NCBI RefSeq assembly: GCF_002019795.1
Contig: NZ_KV917381.1
Location: forward strand, 3,814,068-3,878,067
Source of the DNA: Bacillus alkalicellulosilyticus
GTDB lineage: Bacteria; Bacillota; Bacilli; Bacillales; Bacillaceae_F
Direction: 5' to 3'
DNA: 64,000 bases
Below are positions 1 to 9,385 of the stretch, piece by piece. The translations under genes were made by a program, and so were the position numbers. A model generated the notes under the pieces. That model was not told the origin of the DNA. It searched no databases and saw nothing but the letters and a program-made list of their open reading frames with translations. The number at the start of each line of letters is the position of its first letter. Position 1 is the first letter of the stretch.

Positions 1-1109
1 ATATCACATAAATACACTTTATCTGCTTGGTTTAGGGTTTCGGCAAATTCATTTAAAAACGTTTTTGTGCGCGTAAAGGTATGCGGTTGGAAAATAGCGA
101 CAACTTCCTTTTCTGGATACTTCTGTTTGGTCGCTTGAATTGTAGCAAAAATTTCAGTAGGATGGTGCGCATAATCATCAATCAAAATTTGCGTACCTAC
201 TTGCTTCTCGCTAAATCTGCGTTTTACTCCTTTAAATGTAGCTAAACTCTCTTTTAATACCATCACATCTACATTTTCATAATGACAAAGTGCAATAACG
301 GCAAGAGCATTTAACACATTATGGTCTCCGAATCCTGGTATCGTAAATGATCCATAATTAGTATTTCTGATATATACATCAAAAGACATTCCTTCTGGAG
401 TTACTGTGACATTTCTTGCTTGGAAATCATTATGTTCTCCAAACCCATAAAATACTACTGGTACATTGGCATGAATCCCTTGTAAATGTTGATCATCTCC
501 ACAAGCTACAATTGCTTTATTTACTTGCATCGCCATCGATTGAAATGCTGAGAACACATCCTCTACATCTTTAAAATAATCGGGATGGTCAAAATCAATA
601 TTTGTCATAATGCAATAGTCAGGTTGGTAATTTAAGAAATGGCGGCGATACTCACAAGCTTCAAACACAAAGTATTGACTATTCTCTTCGCCTTTTCCTG
701 TTCCGTCACCGATTAAGAATGAAGTGGGATGGGCAGAGCCAAGGACGTGTGATAATAAACCGGTCGTTGAGGTTTTTCCATGTGAACCCGTAACCGCGAC
801 ACTCGTAAAATTTTTAATAAATTCTCCAAGAAACTGCGGATACAGTTTCACTGGAATATCTAATTGTTTCGCTTTCACTATTTCTTCGTGTGGGTCTTTA
901 TAGGCCGGTGAAGAAATAATCGTTTGTCCCTCTTTTATGTTTTCTTCGTTAAACGTAAAGATTGGAATTCCCTTTTCTTCTAACGGCTTTTGGGTAAAAA
1001 ACGTTTTATCCACATCAGAACCTTGTACCGTTTCATTCATATCATGTAAAATTTGAGCAAGTGCACTCATTCCAGAGCCTTTTATTCCGATAAAATGGTA
1101 AACAGTCAT
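1..1109 (-). CDS. murC: UDP-N-acetylmuramate--L-alanine ligase (3' part missing)
   Basis: Adds L-alanine to UDP-MurNAc in the cytoplasmic stage of peptidoglycan synthesis. The protein starts [19 protein letters not shown], the nucleotide-binding start of MurC, and the ATP-binding motif GSHGKT is encoded near 765-800. The start codon at 1109 is preceded by a good Shine-Dalgarno (GGAGG) complement. The reading frame stays open to the left edge, so about 369 codons are visible; the family is usually about 430 residues, so roughly the last 60 residues lie outside the window. In B. subtilis murC also lies next to the ytpT (sftA) region, which supports synteny. Confidence 0.95.
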   Translation of the reverse strand, partial: MTVYHFIGIKGSGMSALAQILHDMNETVQGSDVDKTFFTQKPLEEKGIPIFTFNEENIKEGQTIISSPAYKDPHEEIVKAKQLDIPVKLYPQFLGEFIKNFTSVAVTGSHGKTSTTGLLSHVLGSAHPTSFLIGDGTGKGEENSQYFVFEACEYRRHFLNYQPDYCIMTNIDFDHPDYFKDVEDVFSAFQSMAMQVNKAIVACGDDQHLQGIHANVPVVFYGFGEHNDFQARNVTVTPEGMSFDVYIRNTNYGSFTIPGFGDHNVLNALAVIALCHYENVDVMVLKESLATFKGVKRRFSEKQVGTQILIDDYAHHPTEIFATIQATKQKYPEKEVVAIFQPHTFTRTKTFLNEFAETLNQADKVYLCD

Positions 1110-1377
1110 TGACTGGACCTCCATACATTGTTGATTTCATATAACATCTATAGCTATCACTTTTCATACATTTTCTTATTATAACAGAAAAAAACGGAAG
1201 AGAAAAACTATTCCTTTACCCATTAATTTCAAATAAACTAATGAATGACTTTAGCTAAAATAGCCTTCAATGGTCAGTATATGTAACACCTAACAGAAAA
1301 GACCATCAAAAAATGGGTGCAATTGGATACTCGTAGGAAGTGGCCAATTGACTACGAAAAAGTATGTGTAAGCGAAA

Positions 1378-1412
1378 TAAAAGCCATGCTATTTTCCTGT
1401 AGCATGACTTTC
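1378..1412 (-). terminator. Terminator after the nicotinate phosphoribosyltransferase gene
   Basis: A stem of GTCATGCTA with TAGCATGGC around an 8-nt loop is followed on the minus strand by a T-rich stretch. The rest of the 1110-1419 intergenic space shows no convincing gene; only imperfect inverted bases were seen there. Confidence 0.6.
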
Positions 1413-1419
1413 TTCTCTT

Positions 1420-2520
1420 CTAATGTTCTACTAGCTCTAGACGTGGGTTTGGATGATATCGTCGTCCTGCTTTCGCTTGTTCTTTACCGTTTAATTTGAC
1501 GTTATCACCGGTAAATCCAATATTAATTTTTAATAAACTACTTCCGACTCCATAAATATCAACAGGAACTACCGCATCCTCATACTTTGCGATTCGCTCA
1601 GCAGTGAACCCTCCCGTAGCAATAATCTTCACATGTGTAAAGCCTTCCTTGTCTAGAGCCTCCCTGAGAGCAAATAAAAGCTCAGGATTAGCTCCACGAG
1701 GGTCAAATGATCCTAATACATCCATGTTCCGACAAAAATACTTATCGACCATGGTACGTGACGTATCAACTCTTACACCTTTTAGTGTTTCTCCAAACTC
1801 TCTAGCTACCTTAAGAGAATCGGTGATTACATCATTATTATAGTCAACTAATGCCATTAGTTCATCTTCAGGAAACGTCTCTTTGTACGCCTGTGTTGCT
1901 GCAACTACATCACCTTCAAACAATTGAATTAACGCATGAGGCATTGTACCCATCCCCTTTTTGCCCCACCATTCATGCATCGCATGAGTAGCCTGAGCTT
2001 GCGAACCACCAATGAAAGCGGCGTAACCGTCTCCAGCTTGTTGGGTAAAATGGTCATCACGGTCACCCATAAAAATCACTGGTTTTTGTATGCCTGAACG
2101 TCTAGCAGATTTTACAACGTTATACACATTAGTCGCCACCGATGTACGTCTTGCAAAGATTCCATCAATTATTCCTTCTAAATAACCAAAATTCTGATAA
2201 GGCCCAGTGATTGTTAAGACAGTCTCAAAAGGAGCAATTTTGTCGCCATCCTTTAAGGAATGAATTTCCAAGCTATCTGGGTTTTTCGCAAATGTTTTGA
2301 CTAATGCAATAACCTCATCTGTTCCACATAAAATCGCATTTGTTTTTTGGAAGAACTGCATGGTCACAATATTTTCAGCACGAAACTTTTCGACAATTTC
2401 TCTTGTCTTCAAAAAATAAACCGCTGAAAACCATCCTTCTTTTACACGCTCATCAAATTTAAATGTCTTGTTTGTAAGTCTTTTTATTTTTCCTTGCATC
2501 TTTAACTCAATTTCTTTCAT
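1420..2520 (-). CDS. Nicotinate phosphoribosyltransferase, short form
   Basis: Makes nicotinate mononucleotide from nicotinate and PRPP in NAD salvage. At about 366 residues it is the short type found in many Bacillus and archaea rather than the ~490-residue PncB of B. subtilis. Visible family-like segments are GDRDDHF, HALIQLFEGD, RVDTSRTM and a C-terminal ATGGF phosphate-binding-like turn. Two ATG codons are adjacent; the second (2520) has better spacing to AAGGAG, so I use it. It stands alone between murC and sftA, transcribed in the same direction as both, with its own terminator. Close relatives act on quinolinate (NadC) or nicotinamide, but the length and the HxxMHEWW-like segment fit nicotinate transferases. 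Confidence 0.85.
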   Translation of the reverse strand: MKEIELKMQGKIKRLTNKTFKFDERVKEGWFSAVYFLKTREIVEKFRAENIVTMQFFQKTNAILCGTDEVIALVKTFAKNPDSLEIHSLKDGDKIAPFETVLTITGPYQNFGYLEGIIDGIFARRTSVATNVYNVVKSARRSGIQKPVIFMGDRDDHFTQQAGDGYAAFIGGSQAQATHAMHEWWGKKGMGTMPHALIQLFEGDVVAATQAYKETFPEDELMALVDYNNDVITDSLKVAREFGETLKGVRVDTSRTMVDKYFCRNMDVLGSFDPRGANPELLFALREALDKEGFTHVKIIATGGFTAERIAKYEDAVVPVDIYGVGSSLLKINIGFTGDNVKLNGKEQAKAGRRYHPNPRLELVEH

Positions 2521-2621
2521 CATTAAACTCCTTGCTTCGCGTATTGCATGCTTTTATTAGATTACCCTCGGAAAGTTGTTATATTCTTCCCGCTGTTCTA
2601 TTTGCTTCGTTGAAATGTGTG

Positions 2622-4823
2622 TTATGTTTCTTCATTTTCAAATTCTGATAATGAGACAAGAACATTTCGGGGTTTACTACCCATTGCTTCTGAAATCATA
2701 CCTTGAGATTCCATCATGTCTATTAATCTTGCTGCTCGATTATAGCCGATTCGAAAACGTCTCTGTAGGCTAGAGGCAGACGCTATTCCTTGTTCAATCA
2801 CAAAATAACAGGCTTCTTCAAATAACTCATCTTCCTGAGTAAAACTGTCTTGTACTTTTTGAAGTTGTTCTGTCTCCAATATATAATTTGGTTTTTGTTG
2901 CTTTTTAACAAAGGCGATTACTTCTTCGATTTCCTCATCTGAAACAAACGTACCCTGAACCCTTACAGGTTTGGATGTTCCATTTTCATAAAACAACATA
3001 TCACCTTTTCCAAGTAGACGTTCGGCCCCACTCATATCAATAATCGTACGTGAATCTACTTGTGATGAAACAGAGAACGCGATCCTCGTTGGTACATTCG
3101 CTTTTATTAACCCCGTAATTACATCAACTGATGGTCGTTGGGTTGCTAACAGGAGATGAATTCCACATGCTCTTGCTTTTTGAGCGATTCGACAAATGGA
3201 ATCTTCAACATCCTGGGGAGCAACCATCATCAAATCAGCAAGTTCATCAATGACAACTACAATATACGGCAATGCTGGTTCATTTCCTTCTGAATATAAA
3301 TCATTATATCGAGAAATATCTCTTGTACCACGCTGAGAGAAGAGTTCATAGCGTCTTTCCATCTCAAGTACAATCCATTTCAAAGCAGCCGTCGCTTGTT
3401 TTGCGTCAGTAATGACTGGCGATATCAAGTGAGGTACTTCGTTATAAGGAGCCAACTCGACCATTTTTGGATCTATTAAAAGAAGCTTCACCTGTTCAGG
3501 CGTTGCTTTATACAGGAGGCTTACAAGAATCGAGTTAATGCACACACTTTTCCCTGACCCGGTTGATCCTGCTACAAGCCCATGTGGCATTTTATTTAAG
3601 TCTGTGATTACAGGTTGTCCAGCTATATCTAAGCCTAATCCAACAGTTAATGGCGAGCTTTGTTGTTGAAATTCTTTTCTCCGAATTATTTCACGTAAAA
3701 AGACCGGTTTACTTATTTTATTCGGAATCTCAATTCCAATCGCATTTTTTCCAGGTATCGGTGCTTCCATCCGAATATCTTTGGCCGCTAAGCTTAACTT
3801 TATATCATCAAGCAGTCCCGTAATTTTACTTACCTTTACTCCAGGCGCTGGTTGTATTTCAAACCTTGTAACCGAAGGACCTTTTGTGACATGAACGACT
3901 TTTGCTTTCACATTAAAGTTATCTAATGTCGACTCTAACAACCTTGCTTGCTGGTCAATCCAATCGGTCTTTTCTTCTTCAATCCTTGGTGGGACCGTTA
4001 AAAGATGTATCGGCGGAAATTGATAACCGTTCTGTGAAACATTCACCTTTTTCTTATCCTTAGCTAACATCATTACATTGAAAGGAACAGCCCGTTTAGA
4101 GGGTTCAGACGCTCTTGCTTGATTGTTTATAGTTCCTTTTGTATGCTCGGTTTTCCGTTCAGTATGTACCTTTATCGGTGGCGTATCGACTTTTTCCTTT
4201 TGTTGTTCAGTCACTTCTTCCGCAACAGCAATTTGCTCTAGAAATGACGCAATCATGTTTTCATCCGTTTGAGTATCGTTTTCTTCCTGCTCTTCTGAGG
4301 AAATTAAATCAAAAGGTTCAGGAATGACCTCCTCTACTTCAGGCGGATATGGTTGTTCAAGTTCAGGCTCTTTTGTTTTGGCATTGATTAGTGTGTATAA
4401 TTTGTCTTTATCTCTTGTTTTAAAACCGTACACTGGCGAAGGAATGTCACCAGCTTTAAATGATGCTCCCGTGAATTTTTGTTTTTGCTCTACCTCTATC
4501 TTCTCTTCTACTTTTCTAGCTGTTTTCCGTTCTCGTTTTTTTACTGGTTTTTGTTCGAGTTTTTTCTCAGTGTTGTTCGGTTCTATTTTCTGTTCCCGTT
4601 CCATTCTTCGTTTTCGTGGTTTCACCTTAATCTCTCGTTTTTCTTTTATCTGTGGAAAGGAATCTCCCTTTGGATAATGATGAATGATTCTCGGTGGCTC
4701 AGTTGATGATGGAGGGAATATAAGTTTATCTCCTTTTCTAATGATATCTTCATCATTATTAGGAGTTGACTTGTTTGAAAATAAATCTTGTATCTGTTTT
4801 TTTATCCAATGTTGAAATCCCAT
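2622..4823 (-). CDS. sftA: DNA translocase SftA (FtsK/SpoIIIE family, soluble)
   Basis: ATP-driven DNA pump that clears chromosome arms from the closing division septum. Walker A GSTGSGKS is at about residues 419-426, and the Walker B strand YIVVVIDELADLM follows about 100 residues later. The C-terminal 60 residues form the winged-helix gamma domain that reads KOPS-like sequences. There are no N-terminal membrane helices; instead a charged, low-complexity linker covers residues 30-250. That separates it from SpoIIIE/FtsK and matches SftA (YtpT). I chose the internal ATG at 4823 because AGGTGG lies directly upstream. The length, 733 residues, is shorter than the B. subtilis protein, mostly through the linker. 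Confidence 0.93.
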   Translation of the reverse strand: MGFQHWIKKQIQDLFSNKSTPNNDEDIIRKGDKLIFPPSSTEPPRIIHHYPKGDSFPQIKEKREIKVKPRKRRMEREQKIEPNNTEKKLEQKPVKKRERKTARKVEEKIEVEQKQKFTGASFKAGDIPSPVYGFKTRDKDKLYTLINAKTKEPELEQPYPPEVEEVIPEPFDLISSEEQEENDTQTDENMIASFLEQIAVAEEVTEQQKEKVDTPPIKVHTERKTEHTKGTINNQARASEPSKRAVPFNVMMLAKDKKKVNVSQNGYQFPPIHLLTVPPRIEEEKTDWIDQQARLLESTLDNFNVKAKVVHVTKGPSVTRFEIQPAPGVKVSKITGLLDDIKLSLAAKDIRMEAPIPGKNAIGIEIPNKISKPVFLREIIRRKEFQQQSSPLTVGLGLDIAGQPVITDLNKMPHGLVAGSTGSGKSVCINSILVSLLYKATPEQVKLLLIDPKMVELAPYNEVPHLISPVITDAKQATAALKWIVLEMERRYELFSQRGTRDISRYNDLYSEGNEPALPYIVVVIDELADLMMVAPQDVEDSICRIAQKARACGIHLLLATQRPSVDVITGLIKANVPTRIAFSVSSQVDSRTIIDMSGAERLLGKGDMLFYENGTSKPVRVQGTFVSDEEIEEVIAFVKKQQKPNYILETEQLQKVQDSFTQEDELFEEACYFVIEQGIASASSLQRRFRIGYNRAARLIDMMESQGMISEAMGSKPRNVLVSLSEFENEET

Positions 4824-4952
4824 TATTTCACCACCTACTTTAATACATCTCAATGTTCGAGACTCACTTCAAAATGAAGTAGTCCATACACGAACCTTTA
4901 ATGCAAAGACTATGAATTTGAATTAATTGTACCACATATTTTGAATGATGAA

Positions 4953-5753
4953 TCAAGGCTGTTTTGGTTTTCTTTGCGCTAATATAAACGTAGGTTCAAG
5001 CTCTCCATTATCATAAAGAAACGGCAACGGAGTAATCGGTATATTTCCCGCATTAAAAAAATGAAACGTCATTTGCGCAAGTACATCATATCCTGTGTCA
5101 TTTTGAATATCTGCAATGATTAAGACATCCTGATGAGGAGTAGCGACTGCCATTTTTCCAGAAATCTCTTTAGTCATTTTCGTTAAAAACGCCTCATTTA
5201 AAACTCGACTGGCGTCATAGCCGTCTTTGCTATTTAGAAAATAAAATGCATTGCCTGCTACAGTATCCTGCTTTAATGTATAAGGGAGCGCACGAAGGTT
5301 AAACAAGGCCATTTCTTTAATGTCTTCTTTCTTGAGCGGACTGGCCTCAACGATACTTTGATCAAGTAACACATAGGAATCACCGATATCAATCGAATAA
5401 TAAATTCGTGTTTCACTCGTATGCTCGTCAAATAATAACTTTTTCCCATCCTTTGTTTCTTCCGGAAACGAAGTTGATCGGATCACAGGGAATATTGATT
5501 TTTCATTTCCCTCAATACGAATCGTTTCATTCATCGCAGCCAGCGCTTTTTCAACATATTGAATAGCTTCCTCTAACGCCTTTTCTTTTTTTTGTGCATA
5601 CTTTGCTACCAAGGGACTTAATGATAGAGTTACGCCTTTCTTCGTCAGTTTATTTTCTATTCTAAGCTTTTGTTCTTCTCTATTGTAGACAATGTTTCGA
5701 TCTGCCTGTTCAAACTTCTCAGTCAGTAATTGCTTTAACTCGGTTACTTTCAT
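4953..5753 (-). CDS. ytpQ: DUF1444 family protein YtpQ
   Basis: Soluble protein of 266 residues, close to the length of B. subtilis YtpQ. It begins MKVTELKQLLTEKFEQAD and has no signal peptide, membrane segment or catalytic motif I can name; the function of the family is not known to me. The start at 5753 is set by a GGAGGG site 8 bases upstream; longer readings would run back through the terminator of ytpP. The pairing with the thioredoxin-like gene ytpP upstream is conserved in Bacillus, but here a strong hairpin separates the two genes, so they may be transcribed separately. Confidence 0.85.
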   Translation of the reverse strand: MKVTELKQLLTEKFEQADRNIVYNREEQKLRIENKLTKKGVTLSLSPLVAKYAQKKEKALEEAIQYVEKALAAMNETIRIEGNEKSIFPVIRSTSFPEETKDGKKLLFDEHTSETRIYYSIDIGDSYVLLDQSIVEASPLKKEDIKEMALFNLRALPYTLKQDTVAGNAFYFLNSKDGYDASRVLNEAFLTKMTKEISGKMAVATPHQDVLIIADIQNDTGYDVLAQMTFHFFNAGNIPITPLPFLYDNGELEPTFILAQRKPKQP

Positions 5754-5811
5754 TACAATTCCCTCCAAAAACGATATTGTTATTATTGTAACACTCATCT
5801 CCCCAAATACA

Positions 5812-5856
5812 GAAAGGGGGTGCTTTAAAAGGTTTCTTTTTCCTTTTAAAACACCC
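5812..5856 (-). terminator. Hairpin between ytpP and ytpQ
   Basis: Fifteen-base arms (GGGTGYTTTAAAAGG and its complement) pair with one mismatch around a T-rich loop. It lies just after the ytpP stop codon and upstream of the ytpQ ribosome site, so it can end or attenuate transcription between them. Confidence 0.65.
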
Positions 5857-5862
5857 TGTGCA

Positions 5863-6189
5863 TTACGATATCTGAGAGATTGCATCCGCTATAAATGCTT
5901 CAATCTCCTCTTTCGTTTTTCTATCACGACTAACAAAGCGTTTGATTTCTACTCCATCATTATAAAAAATAAAACTTGGAATTCCAAAGACATCTAATTC
6001 CTGGCATAGGTCAATGAGTTGGTCACGGTCCGCATAGAGGAAAGTAACATTTGAATATTTTTGCTCAATCTCTGGTAAAACCGGTTCGATAATTCGACAA
6101 TCTGGACACCAGTCAGCTGAAAATAGCACGACTGAAGCGCCTTTTGAAATTCCATGTGAATACGCTTCTTTTGTTTCTATCGGTTTCAT
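5863..6189 (-). CDS. ytpP: Thioredoxin-like protein YtpP
   Basis: A 108-residue cytoplasmic thioredoxin-fold protein. The active-site motif is WCPDC (Cys28 and Cys31), followed by the conserved cis-proline region FGIPSFIFY. It probably reduces disulfides, but the acidic CPDC active site differs from the usual CGPC, so its partner cannot be inferred. The ATG at 6189 follows a GGAGAG site. The PTS-IIC-like gene upstream on the same strand ends only 12 bases away, so the two are probably co-transcribed. Confidence 0.88.
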   Translation of the reverse strand: MKPIETKEAYSHGISKGASVVLFSADWCPDCRIIEPVLPEIEQKYSNVTFLYADRDQLIDLCQELDVFGIPSFIFYNDGVEIKRFVSRDRKTKEEIEAFIADAISQIS

Positions 6190-6200
6190 ACTACACTCTC

Positions 6201-7229
6201 CTACTGTTCAATTTTCATATCACCTGGTTTAATCCAATTCTTTTTTCGCAACCATTCTGATACAGCCAAACTTATAATGACTGGGCCAATAAAGTGAAGA
6301 AGAACTACAACTAATAGAACATTCATTGAAAATCCCATATCTGTAAATGTCATAATTTGACCGACAAATCCACTCGTCCCCATACCGGCTCCGGCAGGGT
6401 TATTAGTCATTTGAAAAACAACAGTGGCAAGAGGAGCTAATATAATCCCGGCTACCGTGGGCGGAATTAATATCAGTGGATTTTTTACGATATTCGGCAC
6501 TTGAAGCATCGACGTCCCGATTCCAAGGGCAACAAATCCAGATAAGCCATTTTCCCGGTAGCTACTCGTTGCAAAACCGATCATTTGAGCTGCACAGCCA
6601 ACAGTAGCTGCTCCTGCTGCAACACCACTTAATTCTAGCATAATCGCAATGGCCGCACTTGATATCGGTGCTGTCAGTGCCAATCCCATTAAGGTGGCCA
6701 CTAACATTCCCATTAACAAAGGTTGTTGTTCCGTCGCCCACATGACCAAAGAACCGAAATAAGTCATCATTGATTGTATACCTGGGCCAATATAAGACGC
6801 AACAAAATAGCCCGATGCAATTGTAACAAAAGGAGTTACAATAATATCGACCTTCGTTTCTTTTGATACTAACTTTCCGATTTCAGTTGAAATTACAGCA
6901 CTCACAAAAGCCCCAGCTGGTCCTCCTAATTGAGCTCCGGCAGCACCACTTACAATCGCCGAAAATAAGACGAGGCGAGGGGCTTTTAAGCCGTAAGCAA
7001 CGGCTACCCCTATAGCTGGCCCCATAAGTCCCATGGCTAATGTCCCCATGTCTTCAAGCGGTAACCCAATGAAGTCAATAGGCGTTCTGGCTAATTGCTG
7101 TCCTATCGTCCGGATAATTAATCCAATAATTAATGAAGAAAATAGGCCTAATGCCATATAGCTTAATGCGGTAATAAAATAAGTACGTAAAGAAAGTTCA
7201 ATCCCTTTTTTCTTTAAAAATTCCATCAT
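6201..7229 (-). CDS. PTS-IIC-like membrane protein (PTS_EIIC_2 type)
   Basis: An integral membrane protein of 342 residues with about ten hydrophobic segments and glycine/alanine-rich helices. The sequence resembles the PTS_EIIC_2 family of sugar-permease-like proteins. No EIIA or EIIB gene is near, so a sugar PTS role is not supported by context. GTSGFVGQIMTF and the C-terminal MKIEQ tail are visible. A clear AGGAGG site precedes the ATG at 7229. It is followed closely by ytpP and preceded by a small lipoprotein gene. Confidence 0.75.
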   Translation of the reverse strand: MMEFLKKKGIELSLRTYFITALSYMALGLFSSLIIGLIIRTIGQQLARTPIDFIGLPLEDMGTLAMGLMGPAIGVAVAYGLKAPRLVLFSAIVSGAAGAQLGGPAGAFVSAVISTEIGKLVSKETKVDIIVTPFVTIASGYFVASYIGPGIQSMMTYFGSLVMWATEQQPLLMGMLVATLMGLALTAPISSAAIAIMLELSGVAAGAATVGCAAQMIGFATSSYRENGLSGFVALGIGTSMLQVPNIVKNPLILIPPTVAGIILAPLATVVFQMTNNPAGAGMGTSGFVGQIMTFTDMGFSMNVLLVVVLLHFIGPVIISLAVSEWLRKKNWIKPGDMKIEQ

Positions 7230-7257
7230 AACTACTGCCTCCTAGGTGAGATATACC

Positions 7258-7767
7258 TCAATTATAGGAAAGGCTATGAAGAACCTCCATCATAACGGTA
7301 ACACTTTCCTCTAAGTTACTGTTTACCGTTATTGTTGACACTTTTGCTCCACCAATACCCGCAATTACTTTAAATTCATCCTCGTTTTCTTCACTAATGA
7401 TTAAATATGCTTGTTTTTCCGTTCCTTCATATGTCTCAAGAAGTAAAGGTTCTTGTTCAGCTTCCATATCCCTTTGCAGGTTTAACGTACTGTCTAACTC
7501 TTCTACAGGATTAAAAAACAAAAGAAATAATTGCTCATCTTTTTCAAGAATTAAATTGTATTCCGTCTCATCTCTAACGCCCACTGCCTCAGACGTATAG
7601 TAAGAAACCTGCTCTGCTTCGACATTTGGTTCAGGATAAGTAGCAGTAAAACTATCAGAAAATGCTATTGTAGAAGCCTCTAATAATTCATCCGTTGTAG
7701 CTTGGCACCCAGAAGTTAATGTTAGAAACAATAAGAATAAAAAAATATAATTTCTTTTAATAAACAC
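7258..7767 (-). CDS. Small lipoprotein of unknown function
   Basis: A 169-residue exported protein. The N-terminus has two positive residues, a strongly hydrophobic stretch and the lipobox LTSGC (Cys at residue 21), so it is expected to be lipid-anchored on the outer face of the cytoplasmic membrane. The mature part is acidic and rich in Glu and Thr, with a repeated beta-strand feel. I do not recognise the family. It lies 28 bases upstream of the PTS-IIC-like gene and may form one operon with it and ytpP. Confidence 0.75.
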   Translation of the reverse strand: MFIKRNYIFLFLLFLTLTSGCQATTDELLEASTIAFSDSFTATYPEPNVEAEQVSYYTSEAVGVRDETEYNLILEKDEQLFLLFFNPVEELDSTLNLQRDMEAEQEPLLLETYEGTEKQAYLIISEENEDEFKVIAGIGGAKVSTITVNSNLEESVTVMMEVLHSLSYN

Positions 7768-7903
7768 AGGTAGCTCCCCTTACGTCTTGGTTTTACTTTC
7801 AATTCATCATACCTTGAAAGGCTTTCCATTGACAAGAGCCAACTCTAAAATTGTCGAAAACCATTGAATAAGAGTTGAACAAAAGGTGGTTTTTTATAAA
7901 ACT

Positions 7904-7927
7904 CTAAGCCATGAGCGGAACCGCCAC
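7904..7927 (+). repeat. Structured repeat, copy A (5' half only)
   Basis: CTAAGCCATGAGCGGAACC followed by GCCACC matches the 5' half of the dispersed structured element (compare 9234-9319 read on the minus strand). The 3' half with the GAGTGAAGC strand is missing; a terminator hairpin follows instead. This is a truncated copy. Confidence 0.55.
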
Positions 7928-7946
7928 CATCTTTTAAAAGTGTAAT

Positions 7947-7988
7947 GAGGATGGGACAAAAGTTTTTTTTACCTTTTGTCCCATCCTC
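7947..7988. terminator. 16-bp bidirectional terminator hairpin
   Basis: GAGGATGGGACAAAAG pairs perfectly with its complement around a T-rich loop. It lies just after the ytoP stop (minus strand). The same GGGACAAAAG arm occurs in the hairpin at 9321-9368. Confidence 0.8.
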
Positions 7989-8005
7989 TGCTTCCATTCC
8001 GTTAT

Positions 8006-9079
8006 TTAAACACCTTTATTTATAAGGTCTACTGTATTCTTATCTGTTTCCATAATCAATTTTACAAGTAGTTCCTTAGCTGCTGCATAGTCATCAATAT
8101 GAATAATAGAAGCTGATGTATGAATATACCTTGAGCAAATACCGATCACCGCTGACGGAACTCCCTGACCAGAGACATGAACTCGGCCTGCGTCAGTGCC
8201 TCCTTGCGAAATAAAAAATTGGTAAGGAATTTGGTTAGATTCTGCCGTATCAAGTATGAATTCACGCATTCCCCGGTGCGTAATCATCGTACGGTCAAAA
8301 ATCCGTAACAATGCTCCTTTTCCAAGATGACCAAATGCATCTTTTCCACCAGTTGCATCATTTGCTGGACTAGCATCAAGTGCATAGAAAATATCTGGCT
8401 GTATCATATTCGCCGCTGTTTGCGCTCCACGTAAACCAACCTCTTCTTGTACAGTGGCTCCTGAATATAATACATTTGGATTTTCCTTGCCCTCAAGTTC
8501 CTTTAACAATTCAATCGCTAACCCCACCCCGTAGCGATTGTCCCAAGCCTTCGCTAAAATTTTCTTTTTATTGGCCATAGGAGTGAAAGGACAAATCGGA
8601 ACAATTTGTTGTCCTGGCTTAATTCCTAAAGCAATCGCATCGTCCTTATCGTCAGCTCCTATATCAATGTACATATTTTTTAAGCTCATCGGTTTATTTC
8701 GCTGTGCCTCTTGTAACAAATGAGGTGGTGTTGAACCTATCACTCCTATTACTGGACCATTTTCAGTAATCACATGAACCCGTTGCGCTAGTAGCACTTG
8801 ACTCCACCAACCGCCCAAGGTCTGAAAACGCAATAGCCCTCTATCCGTTATTGAAGTTAAAACAAAACCAACTTCATCCATATGGCCTGCTACCATGACT
8901 TTAGGGCCCTGTTCACTTCCACGTTTCACACCAAAGATACTTCCTAGGCGATCTTGAATGATTTCATCTGTATACTTAGAAAGCTCTCCTTTTACAAAAC
9001 GACGAACATCGTGTTCAAAACCTGGCGCACCTGAAAGTTCTGTTAATGTCTTAAAAAGCTGTAGTGTATCCTGATTCAT
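8006..9079 (-). CDS. ytoP: M42 family metallo-aminopeptidase YtoP
   Basis: A cytoplasmic metallo-aminopeptidase of the glutamyl-aminopeptidase/tetrahedral (TET) type, 357 residues, normal family length. Metal-binding and catalytic segments are visible: AGHMDEVGF (His66, Asp68), AWDNRYGVG, the EE pair in [11 protein letters not shown], the Asp in [10 protein letters not shown], and a late His in [12 protein letters not shown]. The family usually forms large dodecameric shells that trim peptides. It is a single gene between two terminator-like repeat regions. Confidence 0.92.
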   Translation of the reverse strand: MNQDTLQLFKTLTELSGAPGFEHDVRRFVKGELSKYTDEIIQDRLGSIFGVKRGSEQGPKVMVAGHMDEVGFVLTSITDRGLLRFQTLGGWWSQVLLAQRVHVITENGPVIGVIGSTPPHLLQEAQRNKPMSLKNMYIDIGADDKDDAIALGIKPGQQIVPICPFTPMANKKKILAKAWDNRYGVGLAIELLKELEGKENPNVLYSGATVQEEVGLRGAQTAANMIQPDIFYALDASPANDATGGKDAFGHLGKGALLRIFDRTMITHRGMREFILDTAESNQIPYQFFISQGGTDAGRVHVSGQGVPSAVIGICSRYIHTSASIIHIDDYAAAKELLVKLIMETDKNTVDLINKGV

Positions 9080-9233
9080 GAGTGACTCCTTTCCCGCACC
9101 TTATTTCTTTTCATTTTACAGAAGGCATCAGTAATTTTCCACTTGTATCGATTTTAATCTCAACGGGACAGGGTTGTATTTAATAGAATAAGGGTTGATA
9201 TAGATAAAAAGAGGGACACTAGCTAAAACATCT

Positions 9234-9319
9234 GCACTGGCTTCACTCGCCACAAAGCAAGTTGTAAGAAAAACCACTTACAACTTGCTTTAAAAGAAGG
9301 TGGCGGTTCCGCTCATTGC
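9234..9319 (-). repeat. Structured repeat, copy B (full, minus orientation)
   Basis: Read on the minus strand: outer stem GCAATG/CAGTGC (one mismatch), 9-nt strand AGCGGAACC, inner stem GCCAC/GTGGC, an apical 15-bp hairpin (9254-9291), then the facing 9-nt strand GAGTGAAGC. The inner stem differs from other copies but remains paired. It occupies most of the gap between ytoP and queC. Confidence 0.7.
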
Positions 9320-9320
9320 T

Positions 9321-9368
9321 AAGAGGGTGGGACAAAAGGTTTATTACATCCTTTTGTCCCACCCTCTT
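9321..9368. terminator. 19-bp terminator hairpin downstream of queC
   Basis: AAGAGGGTGGGACAAAAGG pairs without mismatch to 9350-9368. It lies 17 bases after the queC stop on the minus strand and abuts structured repeat copy B. Confidence 0.8.
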
Positions 9369-9385
9369 GCATTCCTTATGTTTGT

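Noticed and set aside
1283-1365. Imperfect inverted repeat with CAATTGG arms upstream of the NAPRT terminator
   Set aside because: Arms are short and mismatched, and there is no second copy or gene context.
6201-7229. A dedicated sugar PTS operon
   Set aside because: The PTS-IIC-like protein is alone; no EIIA, EIIB, HPr or sugar kinase gene is near.
9234-9319. Self-cleaving ribozyme of a known class
   Set aside because: The hammerhead core (CUGANGA and GAAA), twister and other known cores do not match the loop strands; no cleavage motif recognised.
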